27,356 nucleotides of DNA from Lachnospiraceae bacterium (GCA_900771995.1 CAAGQC010000068.1:1-27356), one strand, 5' to 3'. Counted from the first letter of the stretch, positions 7,806 through 16,245 are shown. Notes: generated by a model not told the origin, from the sequence alone. Numbers and translations are program-made.

Positions 7806-8702
7806 ATGAATCAGACACTGACGAGAAAACAATTCGATATTTTAGCCATATTGGCAGAAGAAAAAAGCGCTTTATCCCAGAGACAGCTGGGAGAGAAGAG
7901 CGGACATTCCCTGGGGACAGTCAACCGTGTCATGCAGGAACTGACCGAGTTACAGTATGTGGCGGACGGAGAGATCACCAACGCGGGAATCTCTGCACTG
8001 GAGCCTTACCGTGCCAAGCGCGCGATCTTCATTGCCGCCGGATTCGGCAGCAGACTGGTACCCATTACCTTTAATACCCCGAAGCCTCTGGTGCGGGTAC
8101 ACGGACAGCGTATCATCGACGGCCTGATCGACGCCTGTCTGGAAGCCGGGATCAATGAGATCTACATTGTCCGCGGCTATCTGGCAGAGCAGTTCGACCA
8201 GCTGCTGTACAAATATCCCATGATCAAATTTTTAGAGAATCCGGTCTACAATGAGGCCAACAATATTTCCTCTTCCATGGTAGCCAGATATATGCTCTCC
8301 AATGCCTATGTCTTCGAGGCGGATCTTCTGATCTCCAACCCGAAGATCATTACCAAGTATCATTATACTTCGGATTTTCTGGCAATCAAAAAGGACAGAA
8401 CCGACGACTGGTGTTTTAAGGTAAAGGACGGCATCATCGTGGAGGAAAAGGTCGGCGGTCTGGACTGCTGGCAGATGGTAGGTATCTCTTACTGGAACGA
8501 AGAGGATGGCCACAAGCTGTCGGATGATATCAAGATGACCTACGAACAGCCCGGCGGTAAGGAACGCTACTGGGAGCAGGTGCCTCTGGTATTCTGCCAG
8601 AAACATTATAAAGTAGAAGTACGGGAATGTCAGGAAGACGATATCATCGAGATCGATACCTTCCGGGAACTGAAAGCCATCGACAAGATCTACGATGTAT
8701 AA
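7806..8702 (+). CDS. Winged-helix / LicC-like cytidylyltransferase fusion (PntC-like)
   Basis: A 298-residue two-domain protein. Residues 1-65 look like a MarR/Rrf2-type winged helix (LTRKQFDILAILAEEK, then SLGTVNRVMQEL). Residues 72-298 are a nucleotidyltransferase with AAGFGSRLVPITFNTPKPL (Lys93), the NNISSS segment (152-157) and EADLL (171-175), as in choline-phosphate cytidylyltransferase LicC. Directly downstream are the three enzymes that make 2-aminoethylphosphonate. The likely reaction is therefore CTP + AEP to CMP-AEP, as known for PntC; phosphocholine or another phospho-alcohol is the alternative. The winged helix might bind DNA or serve as a structural module. The start is supported by GGAAGCGCAAG upstream. 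Confidence 0.82.
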   Translation: MNQTLTRKQFDILAILAEEKSALSQRQLGEKSGHSLGTVNRVMQELTELQYVADGEITNAGISALEPYRAKRAIFIAAGFGSRLVPITFNTPKPLVRVHGQRIIDGLIDACLEAGINEIYIVRGYLAEQFDQLLYKYPMIKFLENPVYNEANNISSSMVARYMLSNAYVFEADLLISNPKIITKYHYTSDFLAIKKDRTDDWCFKVKDGIIVEEKVGGLDCWQMVGISYWNEEDGHKLSDDIKMTYEQPGGKERYWEQVPLVFCQKHYKVEVRECQEDDIIEIDTFRELKAIDKIYDV

Positions 8703-8802
8703 AAGCTAAGAAACCAACAGGAAAAATAAGTATTGCTATTTTGCAAATTGGATGTAAATGAACGATCAGAAAAAGAACGTGAACAAAAGGAGGAGTACCA
8801 TC

Positions 8803-9951
8803 ATGGAGCAGCTGATACAAACACCGGTCAGGAGAAATATTCTGTTGAACCCCGGACCGTCCACCACCACAGACACCGTAAAATACGCACAGGTCGTACC
8901 GGATATCTGTCCCAGAGAGAAGGATTTCGGAGGACTGATGAAGGGACTGCGGGAAGATCTGGTCCGCATCGTCCACGGAGATCAGGAGCGGTATACCAGC
9001 GTCCTGTTCTGCGGTTCCGGCACCATCAATATCGATGCCTGTATCAGTTCCCTGCTTCCGGCGGGCGGTAAGGTGCTGGTAGTGAACAACGGTGCCTACA
9101 GCAGCAGGGCGGTGGAGGTCTGTGAATATTACGGACTGCCCCATATAGACCTGCGCTTCCCGGTGGACGAACTGCCGGATCTGGAAAAGGTGGAGCGGAC
9201 GCTGCAGGAGAATCCGGATATCGCGCTGGTACATACCACCCATAATGAGACCGGCACCGGCATTTTAAATCCCATCCGCAAGATCGGCGCACTGGCCCAT
9301 AAATATCATGCCACCTTTACCGTGGATACTACTTCCACCTATGCCATGCGCCCCATAAATATCGAGGAGGACAATATCGACTTCTGTATGGCCTCCGCCC
9401 AGAAAGGCCTCATGGCCATGACGGGACTTTCCTTTGTGGTAGGCAGCCGGGCAATCCTGGAGGCATCAAGGGACTATCCGAAGCGTTCCTATTACTGTAA
9501 TCTGTATCAGCAGTATGACTTTTTCCAGAGGACAGGGGAAATGCATTTTACTCCGCCGGTACAGACCATCTATGCCACGATCCAGGCATTGAAGGAGTAC
9601 TGGGCTGAGGGAGAGGAAGCCAAATGGGCGAGACACACCAGAGTCTTCGAGGCCATCCACGAGGGACTGGATGAGCTGGGATTCCGTGATGTGATCCGCA
9701 GAGAGTGGCAGTCCGGACTGGTGGTGTCCGTGCGGTATCCCGATGATCCGAACTGGGATTTTGAAAAGGTACATGACTATTGCTATGAAAGAGGATTTAC
9801 CATCTATCCCGGCAAGATTTCCACCACCAATACCTTTAGACTGTGTGCACTGGGAGCCATTGACCGGCAGGATATTGAAGCCTTTTTCAAGGTGTTCCGG
9901 GAAGCGCTGGAAGTAAATAAGATCCAGATTCCGGCAAGATATGAGAGTTAA
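8803..9951 (+). CDS. 2-Aminoethylphosphonate-pyruvate transaminase-like enzyme
   Basis: A 382-residue class V aminotransferase. The PLP lysine is Lys201 (ASAQKGLM), the pyridine-N-binding Asp is Asp175 (TVDTTST), and NPGPSTT at the N terminus is the substrate-loop signature of the AEP transaminase / alanine-glyoxylate group. Next to PEP mutase and phosphonopyruvate decarboxylase it most likely runs in the biosynthetic direction, converting phosphonoacetaldehyde to 2-aminoethylphosphonate. The ATG at 8803 was chosen over in-frame codons 45 bp upstream because AAAGGAGGAG lies 7 nt before it. The catabolic partner phosphonatase (PhnX) is not seen in the window, which also favours synthesis. Confidence 0.87.
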   Translation: MEQLIQTPVRRNILLNPGPSTTTDTVKYAQVVPDICPREKDFGGLMKGLREDLVRIVHGDQERYTSVLFCGSGTINIDACISSLLPAGGKVLVVNNGAYSSRAVEVCEYYGLPHIDLRFPVDELPDLEKVERTLQENPDIALVHTTHNETGTGILNPIRKIGALAHKYHATFTVDTTSTYAMRPINIEEDNIDFCMASAQKGLMAMTGLSFVVGSRAILEASRDYPKRSYYCNLYQQYDFFQRTGEMHFTPPVQTIYATIQALKEYWAEGEEAKWARHTRVFEAIHEGLDELGFRDVIRREWQSGLVVSVRYPDDPNWDFEKVHDYCYERGFTIYPGKISTTNTFRLCALGAIDRQDIEAFFKVFREALEVNKIQIPARYES

Positions 9952-10032
9952 CAACGTAAAAACATATTTTTCACATGGCTTTGCGCCGCGGGCACAAGGC
10001 CTGCAGGTTGTTGAAAGGAACGAGGAATTGAG

Positions 10033-11328
10033 ATGAAGCGAGTATATACCTGTTTTTGTACGGATGTCATTCATGAGGGGCATCGCAATATTATCAGAGA
10101 AGCCAGAAAATACGGGGAACTGACCATCGGTGTCTTAAGCGACGAGGCCATGATCCGTTTTAACCGTTTCCCCACCATCAGTTTCGAGGAGCGCATGCAG
10201 CTGGTAAAGGACATCCCGGAGGTCAGCAATGTGGTGGTACAGGATGATGTCATGTACGATAAAGTCATCGGGGAACTGCATCCCGATTATGTGATCCACG
10301 GGGATAACTGGAAGGAAGGCCCCTTAAAAGCCATCCGGGACAACGTGGAGAAGCTGCTTTCCGCTTACGGCGGGGAGATCCTGGATGTGCCCTATACCTA
10401 TAATGAAGAAGTTAAGAGGATCGACACGAAAATAAAGGAAAAGCTGGCTATGCCGGAATACCGCAGAAAACGCCTGCGCCAGCTGATCGAGATCCGTCCC
10501 ATTGTAAAGGCGCTGGAAGTACACAGCGGCCTGACGGGACTGATCGCGGAGAAGACCATTGTGGAGCATGACGGCGAACTGGATCAGTTTGATGCCATGT
10601 GGATCAGCTCTCTGTGCGATTCCACGGCCAAGGGCAAGCCGGATATCGAACTGGTGGATATGACCTCCCGGTTCCGTACCATCGACGATGTGACGGAAGT
10701 GACCACCAAGCCCATTATCTTCGACGGAGATACCGGAGGGCTGACGGAGCATTTTGTCTATACGGTGCGTACCCTGGAAAAAATGGGAGTTTCCGCCATC
10801 ATCATCGAGGATAAGACCGGCCTTAAGAAAAATTCCCTCTTCGGAAACGAAGTGGAGCAGACCCAGGACAGCATCGAGAATTTCAGTGCCAAGATCGCTG
10901 CCGGGAAAAAGGCCCAGCTGACGGATGATTTCATGATCATTGCCAGAATCGAAAGCCTGATTTTAGAGCGGGGCATGGAGGATGCGCTGGAGCGTGCCAG
11001 AGCCTTCGTGGCAGCGGGAGCGGACGGCATTATGATCCACAGCCGGAAGAAATCCCCGGAGGAAATCCTGGAATTCTGCGACAGGTTCCGTTCGGAAGAT
11101 CCCAAGACTCCCATTGTCGTGGTACCGTCTTCCTTTAACAGCATTACAGAGAATGAACTGGCCGCTCACGGTGTCAATATTGTCATCTATGCGAACCAGC
11201 TGACCAGAAGCGCCTTTCCAGCCATGCAGCAGACCGCCGAGGATATTTTGCGGTATCACAGGGCACAGGAAGTGGACAGCAGACTGATGCCGATTAAGGA
11301 TATTATTACGCTGATCGATGAGATATAA
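10033..11328 (+). CDS. Cytidylyltransferase-like / phosphoenolpyruvate mutase fusion
   Basis: A 431-residue bifunctional protein. Residues 1-140 form a TagD/GCT-type nucleotidyltransferase with the HxGH motif (His14-Glu-Gly-His17), FEERMQLVKDI and IHGDNWK. Residues 150-431 are a PEP mutase of the isocitrate-lyase superfamily with DGDTGG (Asp231, Asp233) and the diagnostic EDKTGLKKNS (259-268), matching the EDKxxxxxNS signature that separates true mutases from lyases. The mutase turns PEP into phosphonopyruvate, the first step of almost all phosphonate synthesis. The same fusion is known in Fom1 of fosfomycin producers, where the N domain makes a CMP-phosphonate. A GAGGAATTGAG site precedes the ATG, 81 bp after the transaminase gene. 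Confidence 0.93.
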   Translation: MKRVYTCFCTDVIHEGHRNIIREARKYGELTIGVLSDEAMIRFNRFPTISFEERMQLVKDIPEVSNVVVQDDVMYDKVIGELHPDYVIHGDNWKEGPLKAIRDNVEKLLSAYGGEILDVPYTYNEEVKRIDTKIKEKLAMPEYRRKRLRQLIEIRPIVKALEVHSGLTGLIAEKTIVEHDGELDQFDAMWISSLCDSTAKGKPDIELVDMTSRFRTIDDVTEVTTKPIIFDGDTGGLTEHFVYTVRTLEKMGVSAIIIEDKTGLKKNSLFGNEVEQTQDSIENFSAKIAAGKKAQLTDDFMIIARIESLILERGMEDALERARAFVAAGADGIMIHSRKKSPEEILEFCDRFRSEDPKTPIVVVPSSFNSITENELAAHGVNIVIYANQLTRSAFPAMQQTAEDILRYHRAQEVDSRLMPIKDIITLIDEI

Positions 11329-11362
11329 CTGACAGGAGCATAAGTAGGAAAGGAATACCTGA

Positions 11363-12487
11363 ATGAAAGCAGAAAATTTTGCACATATTTTAAATGCGGA
11401 TTTTTATACCGGCGTGCCGGATTCCCAGTTGAAGGCCCTCTGCAATTATCTGATGCATACCTACGGCATTGATCCGAAGCATCATGTCATCGCGGCCAAT
11501 GAGGGAAACTGTACCGCGCTGGCGGCAGGGTATCATCTGGCCACCGGGAAAGTCCCGGTCGTCTATATGCAGAACAGCGGCGAGGGCAATATCATCAACC
11601 CCGTGGCCTCTCTGTTGAATGATAAAGTCTATGCCATTCCCATGATCTTCGTCGTCGGCTGGCGCGGAGAGCCGGGGATCCACGATGAACCCCAGCACAT
11701 CTATCAGGGAGAAGTGACCCTGAAACTGTTGGAGGACATGGGCATCCGTTATTTTGTCATTGGTAAGGACACTGCGGAAGAAGAGGCGGCGCAGGCCATG
11801 CAGGAGTTTCAGGTGGCTCTGGAACAGGGCAAGGATGTGGCCTTCGTCATCCGCAAAGGTGCGCTCACCTACGACGAAAAGGTGGAGTATCACAATGACA
11901 ATCCCATGATCCGGGAGGAGATCATCCGCCACATCGTACAGGCCGCCGGACAGGATCCTATCGTCAGCACCACCGGCAAAGCCAGCAGAGAACTGTTTGA
12001 GATCAGAGAACACAACGGTCAGAGCCACAAGTACGATTTCCTCACCGTCGGCTCCATGGGACACAGCAGCAGTATCGCTCTGGGCGTAGCAGTACAGAAG
12101 CCGGGTACGAAAGTATGGTGCGTGGACGGCGACGGGGCCGTATTGATGCACATGGGCTCCATGGCAGTACTGGGCAGCACGGCTCCGGAAAATATGGTAC
12201 ACATCGTCATCAATAACGGCGCCCACGAGACCGTCGGCGGCATGCCCACCGTGGCCGCCAACATCGACCTCGCAGCCATAGCAAAAGCCTGCGGCTACCC
12301 CCATGCCGTATCCACCGCCACCTACGAAGAACTGGACAGAGAACTGGCCGCAGCAAAGGAGAGATCGGCCCTGACCTTTATCGAGGTAAAATGCGGCATA
12401 GGAGCCAGAGACGACCTCGGCAGACCCACCACCACAGCGCTGGAGAACAAGCAGAACTTCATGGAATATCTGAAGGAATGCCGGTAG
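11363..12487 (+). CDS. Phosphonopyruvate decarboxylase
   Basis: A 374-residue thiamine-diphosphate enzyme that decarboxylates phosphonopyruvate to phosphonoacetaldehyde, pulling the unfavourable PEP mutase equilibrium forward. The ThDP-activating Glu47 is in AANEGNC, the substrate-site segment is NSGEGNIINP, and the ThDP/Mg motif begins at GDG (256-258) and ends in NNG about 30 residues later. Length matches Ppd / sulfopyruvate decarboxylase single-chain enzymes. Sulfopyruvate decarboxylase is the alternative family, but the adjacent PEP mutase decides for phosphonopyruvate. It is the last gene of the phosphonate cluster, 34 bp after the mutase gene. Confidence 0.93.
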   Translation: MKAENFAHILNADFYTGVPDSQLKALCNYLMHTYGIDPKHHVIAANEGNCTALAAGYHLATGKVPVVYMQNSGEGNIINPVASLLNDKVYAIPMIFVVGWRGEPGIHDEPQHIYQGEVTLKLLEDMGIRYFVIGKDTAEEEAAQAMQEFQVALEQGKDVAFVIRKGALTYDEKVEYHNDNPMIREEIIRHIVQAAGQDPIVSTTGKASRELFEIREHNGQSHKYDFLTVGSMGHSSSIALGVAVQKPGTKVWCVDGDGAVLMHMGSMAVLGSTAPENMVHIVINNGAHETVGGMPTVAANIDLAAIAKACGYPHAVSTATYEELDRELAAAKERSALTFIEVKCGIGARDDLGRPTTTALENKQNFMEYLKECR

Positions 12488-12494
12488 TAAAAAG

Positions 12495-12532
12495 CCGGTG
12501 TCCGGTATCGTGCATTTTTTGCAACAATACCA
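12495..12532 (+). terminator. Possible terminator after phosphonate cluster
   Basis: CCGG-TGT-CCGG directly after the decarboxylase stop is followed 9 nt later by T6. An alternative hairpin pairs GGTAT (12504-12508) with ATACC and encloses the T-run. Neither is a textbook terminator. The rest of the 191-bp gap is AT-rich and contains a TATGATAAT -10-like element at 12581-12589 without a good -35. Confidence 0.35.
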
Positions 12533-12678
12533 TGTTATAAAAATAACAAGATCCTACTGTTCGTCAGAAAGCATATATGGTATGATAATTTCATCGGAAA
12601 ACAAAAAGTCAGAAAGCAGACATTTGTTTTTCCGGGAACAGCATACTATGAATACAAAAGAAAGACGAGGGAGTACGT

Positions 12679-14283
12679 ATGGGAGAATTAAACATCGGTA
12701 TTATCGCAATCGTGGTACTTGTCATTGCCGTTCTGGCCATCCTGGCATCCGGTTATGTAAAGGCTTCACCGAATAAAGCCTACATTATTTCCGGTATCAA
12801 GAGAGAGCCGAAAGTTCTGATCGGCCGGGCGGGCATCAAGATTCCTTTTCTGGAGAAGAAGGATGAATTGATATTAAAGCAGATCAGTATCGACATCAAG
12901 ACCAACGGCTACATACCCACCAAGGATTTCATCGGTGTGGATATTGATGCCGTGGCAAAGGTCAGAGTTCTGACCCAGAGAGATGTCACTGTGAATGCCA
13001 AAGGGGAAGTTGTGGCAGGCACCGATCCGAACAAGAGAATCACCACGGAGATGGCCAGCGCAGCCATGAAGAACTTCCTGAACATGAATGAGGATCAGAT
13101 CCGTGACGCTCTGACCGATTCCTTACAGGGTAACATGCGTGAGATCATCGGTACCCAGTGCCTGAAAGAGCTGTGTAACGATCGGAAGACCTTCGGTGAT
13201 GAGGTACAGGCGAAGGCCCAGAAGGATATGAATGCCCTGGGTATCTGGATCGAGTCCTGTAACATCCAGAAGATTGAGGATGAGAACAACCTGATCACTG
13301 CTTTGGGACAGGATAACATGTCCCAGATCCAGAAGGATGCTTCCGTAGCAAAGGCACAGGCAGACAGAGATGTGGCCATCGCAAGAGCACAGGCCCAGAA
13401 GGATGCCAACGATGCGCAGGTCATCGCTGAGACCGAGATCGCCCAGAAGCAGACGGAACTGGCCATCAAAAAAGCGGAACTGAAGAAAGAGTCCGATATC
13501 AAGAAGGCGGAGGCAGATGCCGCTTACAAGATCCAGGAAGAGGAACAGCGTAAGACGGTGGAGATCACCACAGCGAATGCGAACCTGGCTCGTCAGGAGA
13601 AGGAGCTGGAGTTAAAGGAAAGAGAAGTATCCATCAAGGAGAAGGCTCTGGAAGCTGAGGTCAAGAAGACTGCAGAAGCAAATAAATACGCAGCACAGCA
13701 GAAGGCAGACGCCGAGCAGTACGAGAGACAGAAGAGAGCGGAGGCAGAACTCTTCGAGATCCAGAGACAGGCAGAGGCAGAAAAGGCAAAATCCGAGGCG
13801 GAGAGATTCGCCAAGGAGCAGGCGGCAGAGGCAGTCAAGGCAGCAGGCCTGGCAGAGGCAGCAGCCGTAGCAGCCAAAGGTAAAGCGGAAGCAGAAGCCA
13901 TTCAGGCAAAGGCCGAGGCAGAAGCAGCCGGTATTCTGAAAAAAGCGGAAGCTATGAAGCAGTACGGTGACGCTGCAAGACAGCAGATGGAACTGGATAC
14001 CTTGAAGGTATACTTCGAGCAGCTGCCTAAGATCGCAGAGGCTGTGGCTAAGGGCTATATGAATGTCGATTCCATTAAGATGTTCGGCGGCGACTCCAGC
14101 AAACTGGCCGGTGATATCATGACTACCGTGACCCAGGTTACCGATGGCATCAAGGAATCCACCGGACTGGACATCAATGAGATGCTGGCAAAAGGTTTCG
14201 CCAAAGAGACCGCAGGCACAGCAAAGTCCGAAGAGACCAAGCCTGCCGCGAATGCTGATTATCATGAGGTAAAACCGGAATAA
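12679..14283 (+). CDS. Flotillin-like SPFH/band 7 protein
   Basis: A 534-residue flotillin-family scaffold protein. A single N-terminal membrane segment (residues 5-25) is followed by an SPFH/band 7 domain (about 30-210), then a long Ala/Glu/Lys/Gln-rich coiled coil (about 215-430) with the EA repeats (KAEAEA, EAEKAK) typical of flotillins. A C-terminal oligomerisation part (about 430-534) ends in an acidic tail. Bacterial flotillins (FloT/YuaG, YqiK) organise membrane microdomains and affect fluidity and secretion. There is no adjacent NfeD-like partner gene, unlike many flotillin loci. The start is supported by GAGGGAGT upstream, and a hairpin terminator follows 35 bp after the stop, so it is probably monocistronic. 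Confidence 0.92.
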   Translation: MGELNIGIIAIVVLVIAVLAILASGYVKASPNKAYIISGIKREPKVLIGRAGIKIPFLEKKDELILKQISIDIKTNGYIPTKDFIGVDIDAVAKVRVLTQRDVTVNAKGEVVAGTDPNKRITTEMASAAMKNFLNMNEDQIRDALTDSLQGNMREIIGTQCLKELCNDRKTFGDEVQAKAQKDMNALGIWIESCNIQKIEDENNLITALGQDNMSQIQKDASVAKAQADRDVAIARAQAQKDANDAQVIAETEIAQKQTELAIKKAELKKESDIKKAEADAAYKIQEEEQRKTVEITTANANLARQEKELELKEREVSIKEKALEAEVKKTAEANKYAAQQKADAEQYERQKRAEAELFEIQRQAEAEKAKSEAERFAKEQAAEAVKAAGLAEAAAVAAKGKAEAEAIQAKAEAEAAGILKKAEAMKQYGDAARQQMELDTLKVYFEQLPKIAEAVAKGYMNVDSIKMFGGDSSKLAGDIMTTVTQVTDGIKESTGLDINEMLAKGFAKETAGTAKSEETKPAANADYHEVKPE

Positions 14284-14317
14284 TACTTGCGATAAATGAT
14301 GTAATGTCATAAACTGA

Positions 14318-14360
14318 GGGTACAGAGACGGATATTTGGTCTCCGTACCCTTAGATTTTT
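14318..14360 (+). terminator. Rho-independent terminator of flotillin gene
   Basis: A 12-bp imperfect stem (14318-14329 with 14339-14350, one A-C mismatch) and a 9-nt loop are followed by TTAGATTTTT. It stands between the flotillin and GH26 genes. Confidence 0.8.
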
Positions 14361-14432
14361 ATGCTTTGTGGAGAAGGGTACAGTCACCGACTGGAGCCTG
14401 AGCTGTGCCCATGGGAAAGGAAATCATAACGT

Positions 14433-15383
14433 ATGACAACTGCGGATCCAAAAGCAACGAAAGAAGCAACAGAATTATTGGAATATCTCCGGGGAGTGGC
14501 AGGCCAGCAGATCATCACCGGTCAGCACACCCAGACCATTCCCTGCGAGGAGATAGAGTATATTCGGGAGCAGACAGGAAAAGAGCCAAAGTTACGGGGA
14601 TTCGAACTGCTGGCGTATTCTCCGAATATCAATTACAATGACGCTTCTCCGGAATGCCTGACAGAAATAGAAGAAAATAAAGGCACCGCAGAGACGGCAC
14701 TTCAGTGGGCGAAAGAACAGCGCAAGCCCGGCAACGGTGGCATCATCACCTTTACCTTCCACTGGTTCTCACCTTTAGGCGGACGAGACAAAAGCTTCTA
14801 TACGGAACACACGGATTTTGACGCTGCGAAGATATTACAGGAAGGCACCCCGGAGAGAACGGCATTTTATCACGACATGGATGTGATTGCTGAAATCCTG
14901 CAAAGCTTTCAGAAAGAGAATATCCCCATTCTCTGGCGCCCGTTCCATGAATCCTACGGCACCTGGTTCTGGTGGGGAGCAAAAGGCCCGGAAGTGGCAA
15001 GAGACCTGTACCGTCTGATGTTCGATTACTACACGAAAGAAAAAGATCTGCACAACCTCCTCTGGGTATGGAACTGCGATATACCGGAAGCCTACCCCGG
15101 AGACGATTACGTGGATGTGGTATCCATGGATGTCTACCTCCCGGAGTACCGGGCTACGGACTATGCGGAAACCTATGAAAAACTGGTGACCGCAACCTCA
15201 AGAGAGAAGATTGCCGCACTGGCAGAGATCGGCTATCTTCCGGATATAGATCTCCTGCAAAAAAGCAGAATCCCCTGGGCCTACTACATGACCTGGTCCA
15301 AGGAATTCTGCATCGGGGAAAAATACAACAGTACGGAAAATCTGAAGAAAATGTATGACAGTGAATATGCGGTGAATTTGTAA
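14433..15383 (+). CDS. Glycoside hydrolase family 26 protein, intracellular
   Basis: A 316-residue GH26-type enzyme, a family dominated by beta-mannanases and mannobiohydrolases. The acid/base is Glu173 in WRPFHESYGTWFWWG, with the adjacent His172 diagnostic of GH26. The probable nucleophile is Glu265 in ALAEIGY. FTFHWFSP (107-114) is a substrate-site strand. There is no signal peptide or anchor, so it probably acts in the cytoplasm on imported oligosaccharides, and not as a secreted mannanase. No transporter or mannose-utilisation genes lie beside it. The start ATG has AAAGGAAA about 13 nt upstream. It is bounded by a terminator on each side, suggesting an independent transcript, although no clear promoter was seen in the 72 bp before it. 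Confidence 0.88.
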   Translation: MTTADPKATKEATELLEYLRGVAGQQIITGQHTQTIPCEEIEYIREQTGKEPKLRGFELLAYSPNINYNDASPECLTEIEENKGTAETALQWAKEQRKPGNGGIITFTFHWFSPLGGRDKSFYTEHTDFDAAKILQEGTPERTAFYHDMDVIAEILQSFQKENIPILWRPFHESYGTWFWWGAKGPEVARDLYRLMFDYYTKEKDLHNLLWVWNCDIPEAYPGDDYVDVVSMDVYLPEYRATDYAETYEKLVTATSREKIAALAEIGYLPDIDLLQKSRIPWAYYMTWSKEFCIGEKYNSTENLKKMYDSEYAVNL

Positions 15384-15388
15384 CTTGA

Positions 15389-15420
15389 ACCAGCGAAGCG
15401 AAAAATTTCGCTGGTTTATT
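15389..15420 (+). terminator. Hairpin terminator between convergent genes
   Basis: ACCAGCGAA pairs with TTCGCTGGT (15407-15415) around a 9-nt loop, followed by TTATTGTAT. It ends the GH26 transcript and abuts the stop codon of the convergent nuclease-like gene (15416-15418). Confidence 0.65.
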
Positions 15421-16054
15421 GTATACAAGACGGATCTTTTTCAAAAAGAGATGAATCAATTTCTTTTGTTAGATTTTTTGGGATACATTTGGCAGTAATT
15501 TTTATTGTTGGCGATTTGTATGTGAGCTCTGTATAGAAAACTGAATTGGTGGGATTTTTGAAGATTGCATATATTTTACCGGGAGGCTTTGGAACAATCG
15601 AACGGATGTCTTCGCATAAAACGCTGTTTGGGATATAGTAGTCATTATTTTGAATAAGCCCAAGACAGGCAGTAGTAGTGCCTGTAACTTTTTCGGTATA
15701 AAGTTCAAGGTGAGGGCCGACATAATTTCCTATCATACGCGCTTTGACGTCAATGTTCATGATAATATCCAATACTTTAAGTTTTAGCTCAGTAGTATGA
15801 TTGCTTTTGAAAGAAAAATCATTTTCGGATAGACGATTGTTTAATGCGGCACGATAAAAATTGTTAGCATTCATTCCGGCACTCAGTGAAACACCGGTAA
15901 AATGAAGAAAATTATGAGATTGGAATCTGACGGAAGTATAATCAGAACGGTTATTTGTGTCGCGGTATACAAAGGCAACCTGACATCCTTCTAAACGATG
16001 GTGGTATTGCTTGGCGCACTTTGTGATGATATTAATGGCTTGTTTTTTGGTCAT
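15416..16054 (-). CDS. PBECR4-like putative nuclease / candidate type III toxin
   Basis: A 212-residue soluble protein without signal peptide. The pattern FLHFTGVSL (49-57), NNFYRAALNNRLSENDF, TTELKLKVL (87-95), ARMIGNY, TEKVTGTTTACLGL (120-133), YYIPNSVLCEDIR (139-151) and IYAIF...ELTY resembles my memory of the PBECR4 family, a BECR-fold group that includes barnase/EndoU/RelE-like RNases. Assignment is by eye and not certain. The gene is clearly AT-richer (roughly 35-40% GC) than its neighbours, suggesting horizontal arrival. GAGGAA lies 9 nt before the ATG. Upstream on the same strand are a terminator, two tandem structured repeats and a good promoter. This is the arrangement of type III toxin genes such as toxN and cptN. 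The alternative is an orphan phage or defence nuclease. Confidence 0.6.
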   Translation of the reverse strand: MTKKQAINIITKCAKQYHHRLEGCQVAFVYRDTNNRSDYTSVRFQSHNFLHFTGVSLSAGMNANNFYRAALNNRLSENDFSFKSNHTTELKLKVLDIIMNIDVKARMIGNYVGPHLELYTEKVTGTTTACLGLIQNNDYYIPNSVLCEDIRSIVPKPPGKIYAIFKNPTNSVFYTELTYKSPTIKITAKCIPKNLTKEIDSSLFEKDPSCIQ

Positions 16055-16084
16055 ATAGTATATTCCTCATATGGTAAGCTGAAA

Positions 16085-16135
16085 ATAAAAAAGGAAGGCT
16101 CAATTGCCGTAGCAAAAGACACCTTCCTTTTATGA
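16085..16135 (-). terminator. Leader terminator upstream of nuclease gene
   Basis: Read on the minus strand, a 10-bp stem AAAAGGAAGG / CCTTCCTTTT (16131-16122 with 16098-16089) is followed by TTTTTTATTTT. Its loop contains an inner TTGC-TACG-GCAA hairpin, i.e. a C(UACG)G tetraloop. The terminator lies 30 bp before the nuclease start and after the repeats. Full-length transcripts would therefore be a minority, as in type III toxin-antitoxin operons. Confidence 0.75.
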
Positions 16136-16139
16136 CTGA

Positions 16140-16245
16140 TTTTTCTGTTGTCCGCCAACTGATCGGCACCCGAAGTCCGATAAGCACTCTGGTTTTTCTG
16201 TTGCCAGTCAACTGTCCGGCACCCGAAGTCCGGAAAGAATTTCGG
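16140..16245 (-). repeat. Two tandem 53-nt structured repeats (candidate antitoxin RNA)
   Basis: Two adjacent units, 16245-16193 and 16192-16140 on the minus strand, each 53 nt and about 80% identical. Each unit can form a 5-bp stem around the invariant loop ACTTCGGGTG (TCCGG/CCGGA in one, ATCGG/CCGAT in the other, two compensatory pair changes). A GTTG-N5-CAAC hairpin with a variable loop follows, and then a single-stranded tail ACAGAAAAA. Tandem units, conserved fold and A-rich junctions are the hallmarks of type III antitoxin RNAs, which are cut at such junctions by their toxin. Confidence 0.7.

Noticed and set aside
11390..12304. Long open frame antisense to the phosphonopyruvate decarboxylase gene
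   Set aside because: The sense strand encodes a complete ThDP enzyme. The antisense translation is His/Asp-rich without recognisable motifs and has no ribosome-binding site, so it is a by-product of codon use.
16140..16245. Short CRISPR array
   Set aside because: The two units are adjacent with no unique spacers. Differences are compensatory within stems, and no cas genes are present.
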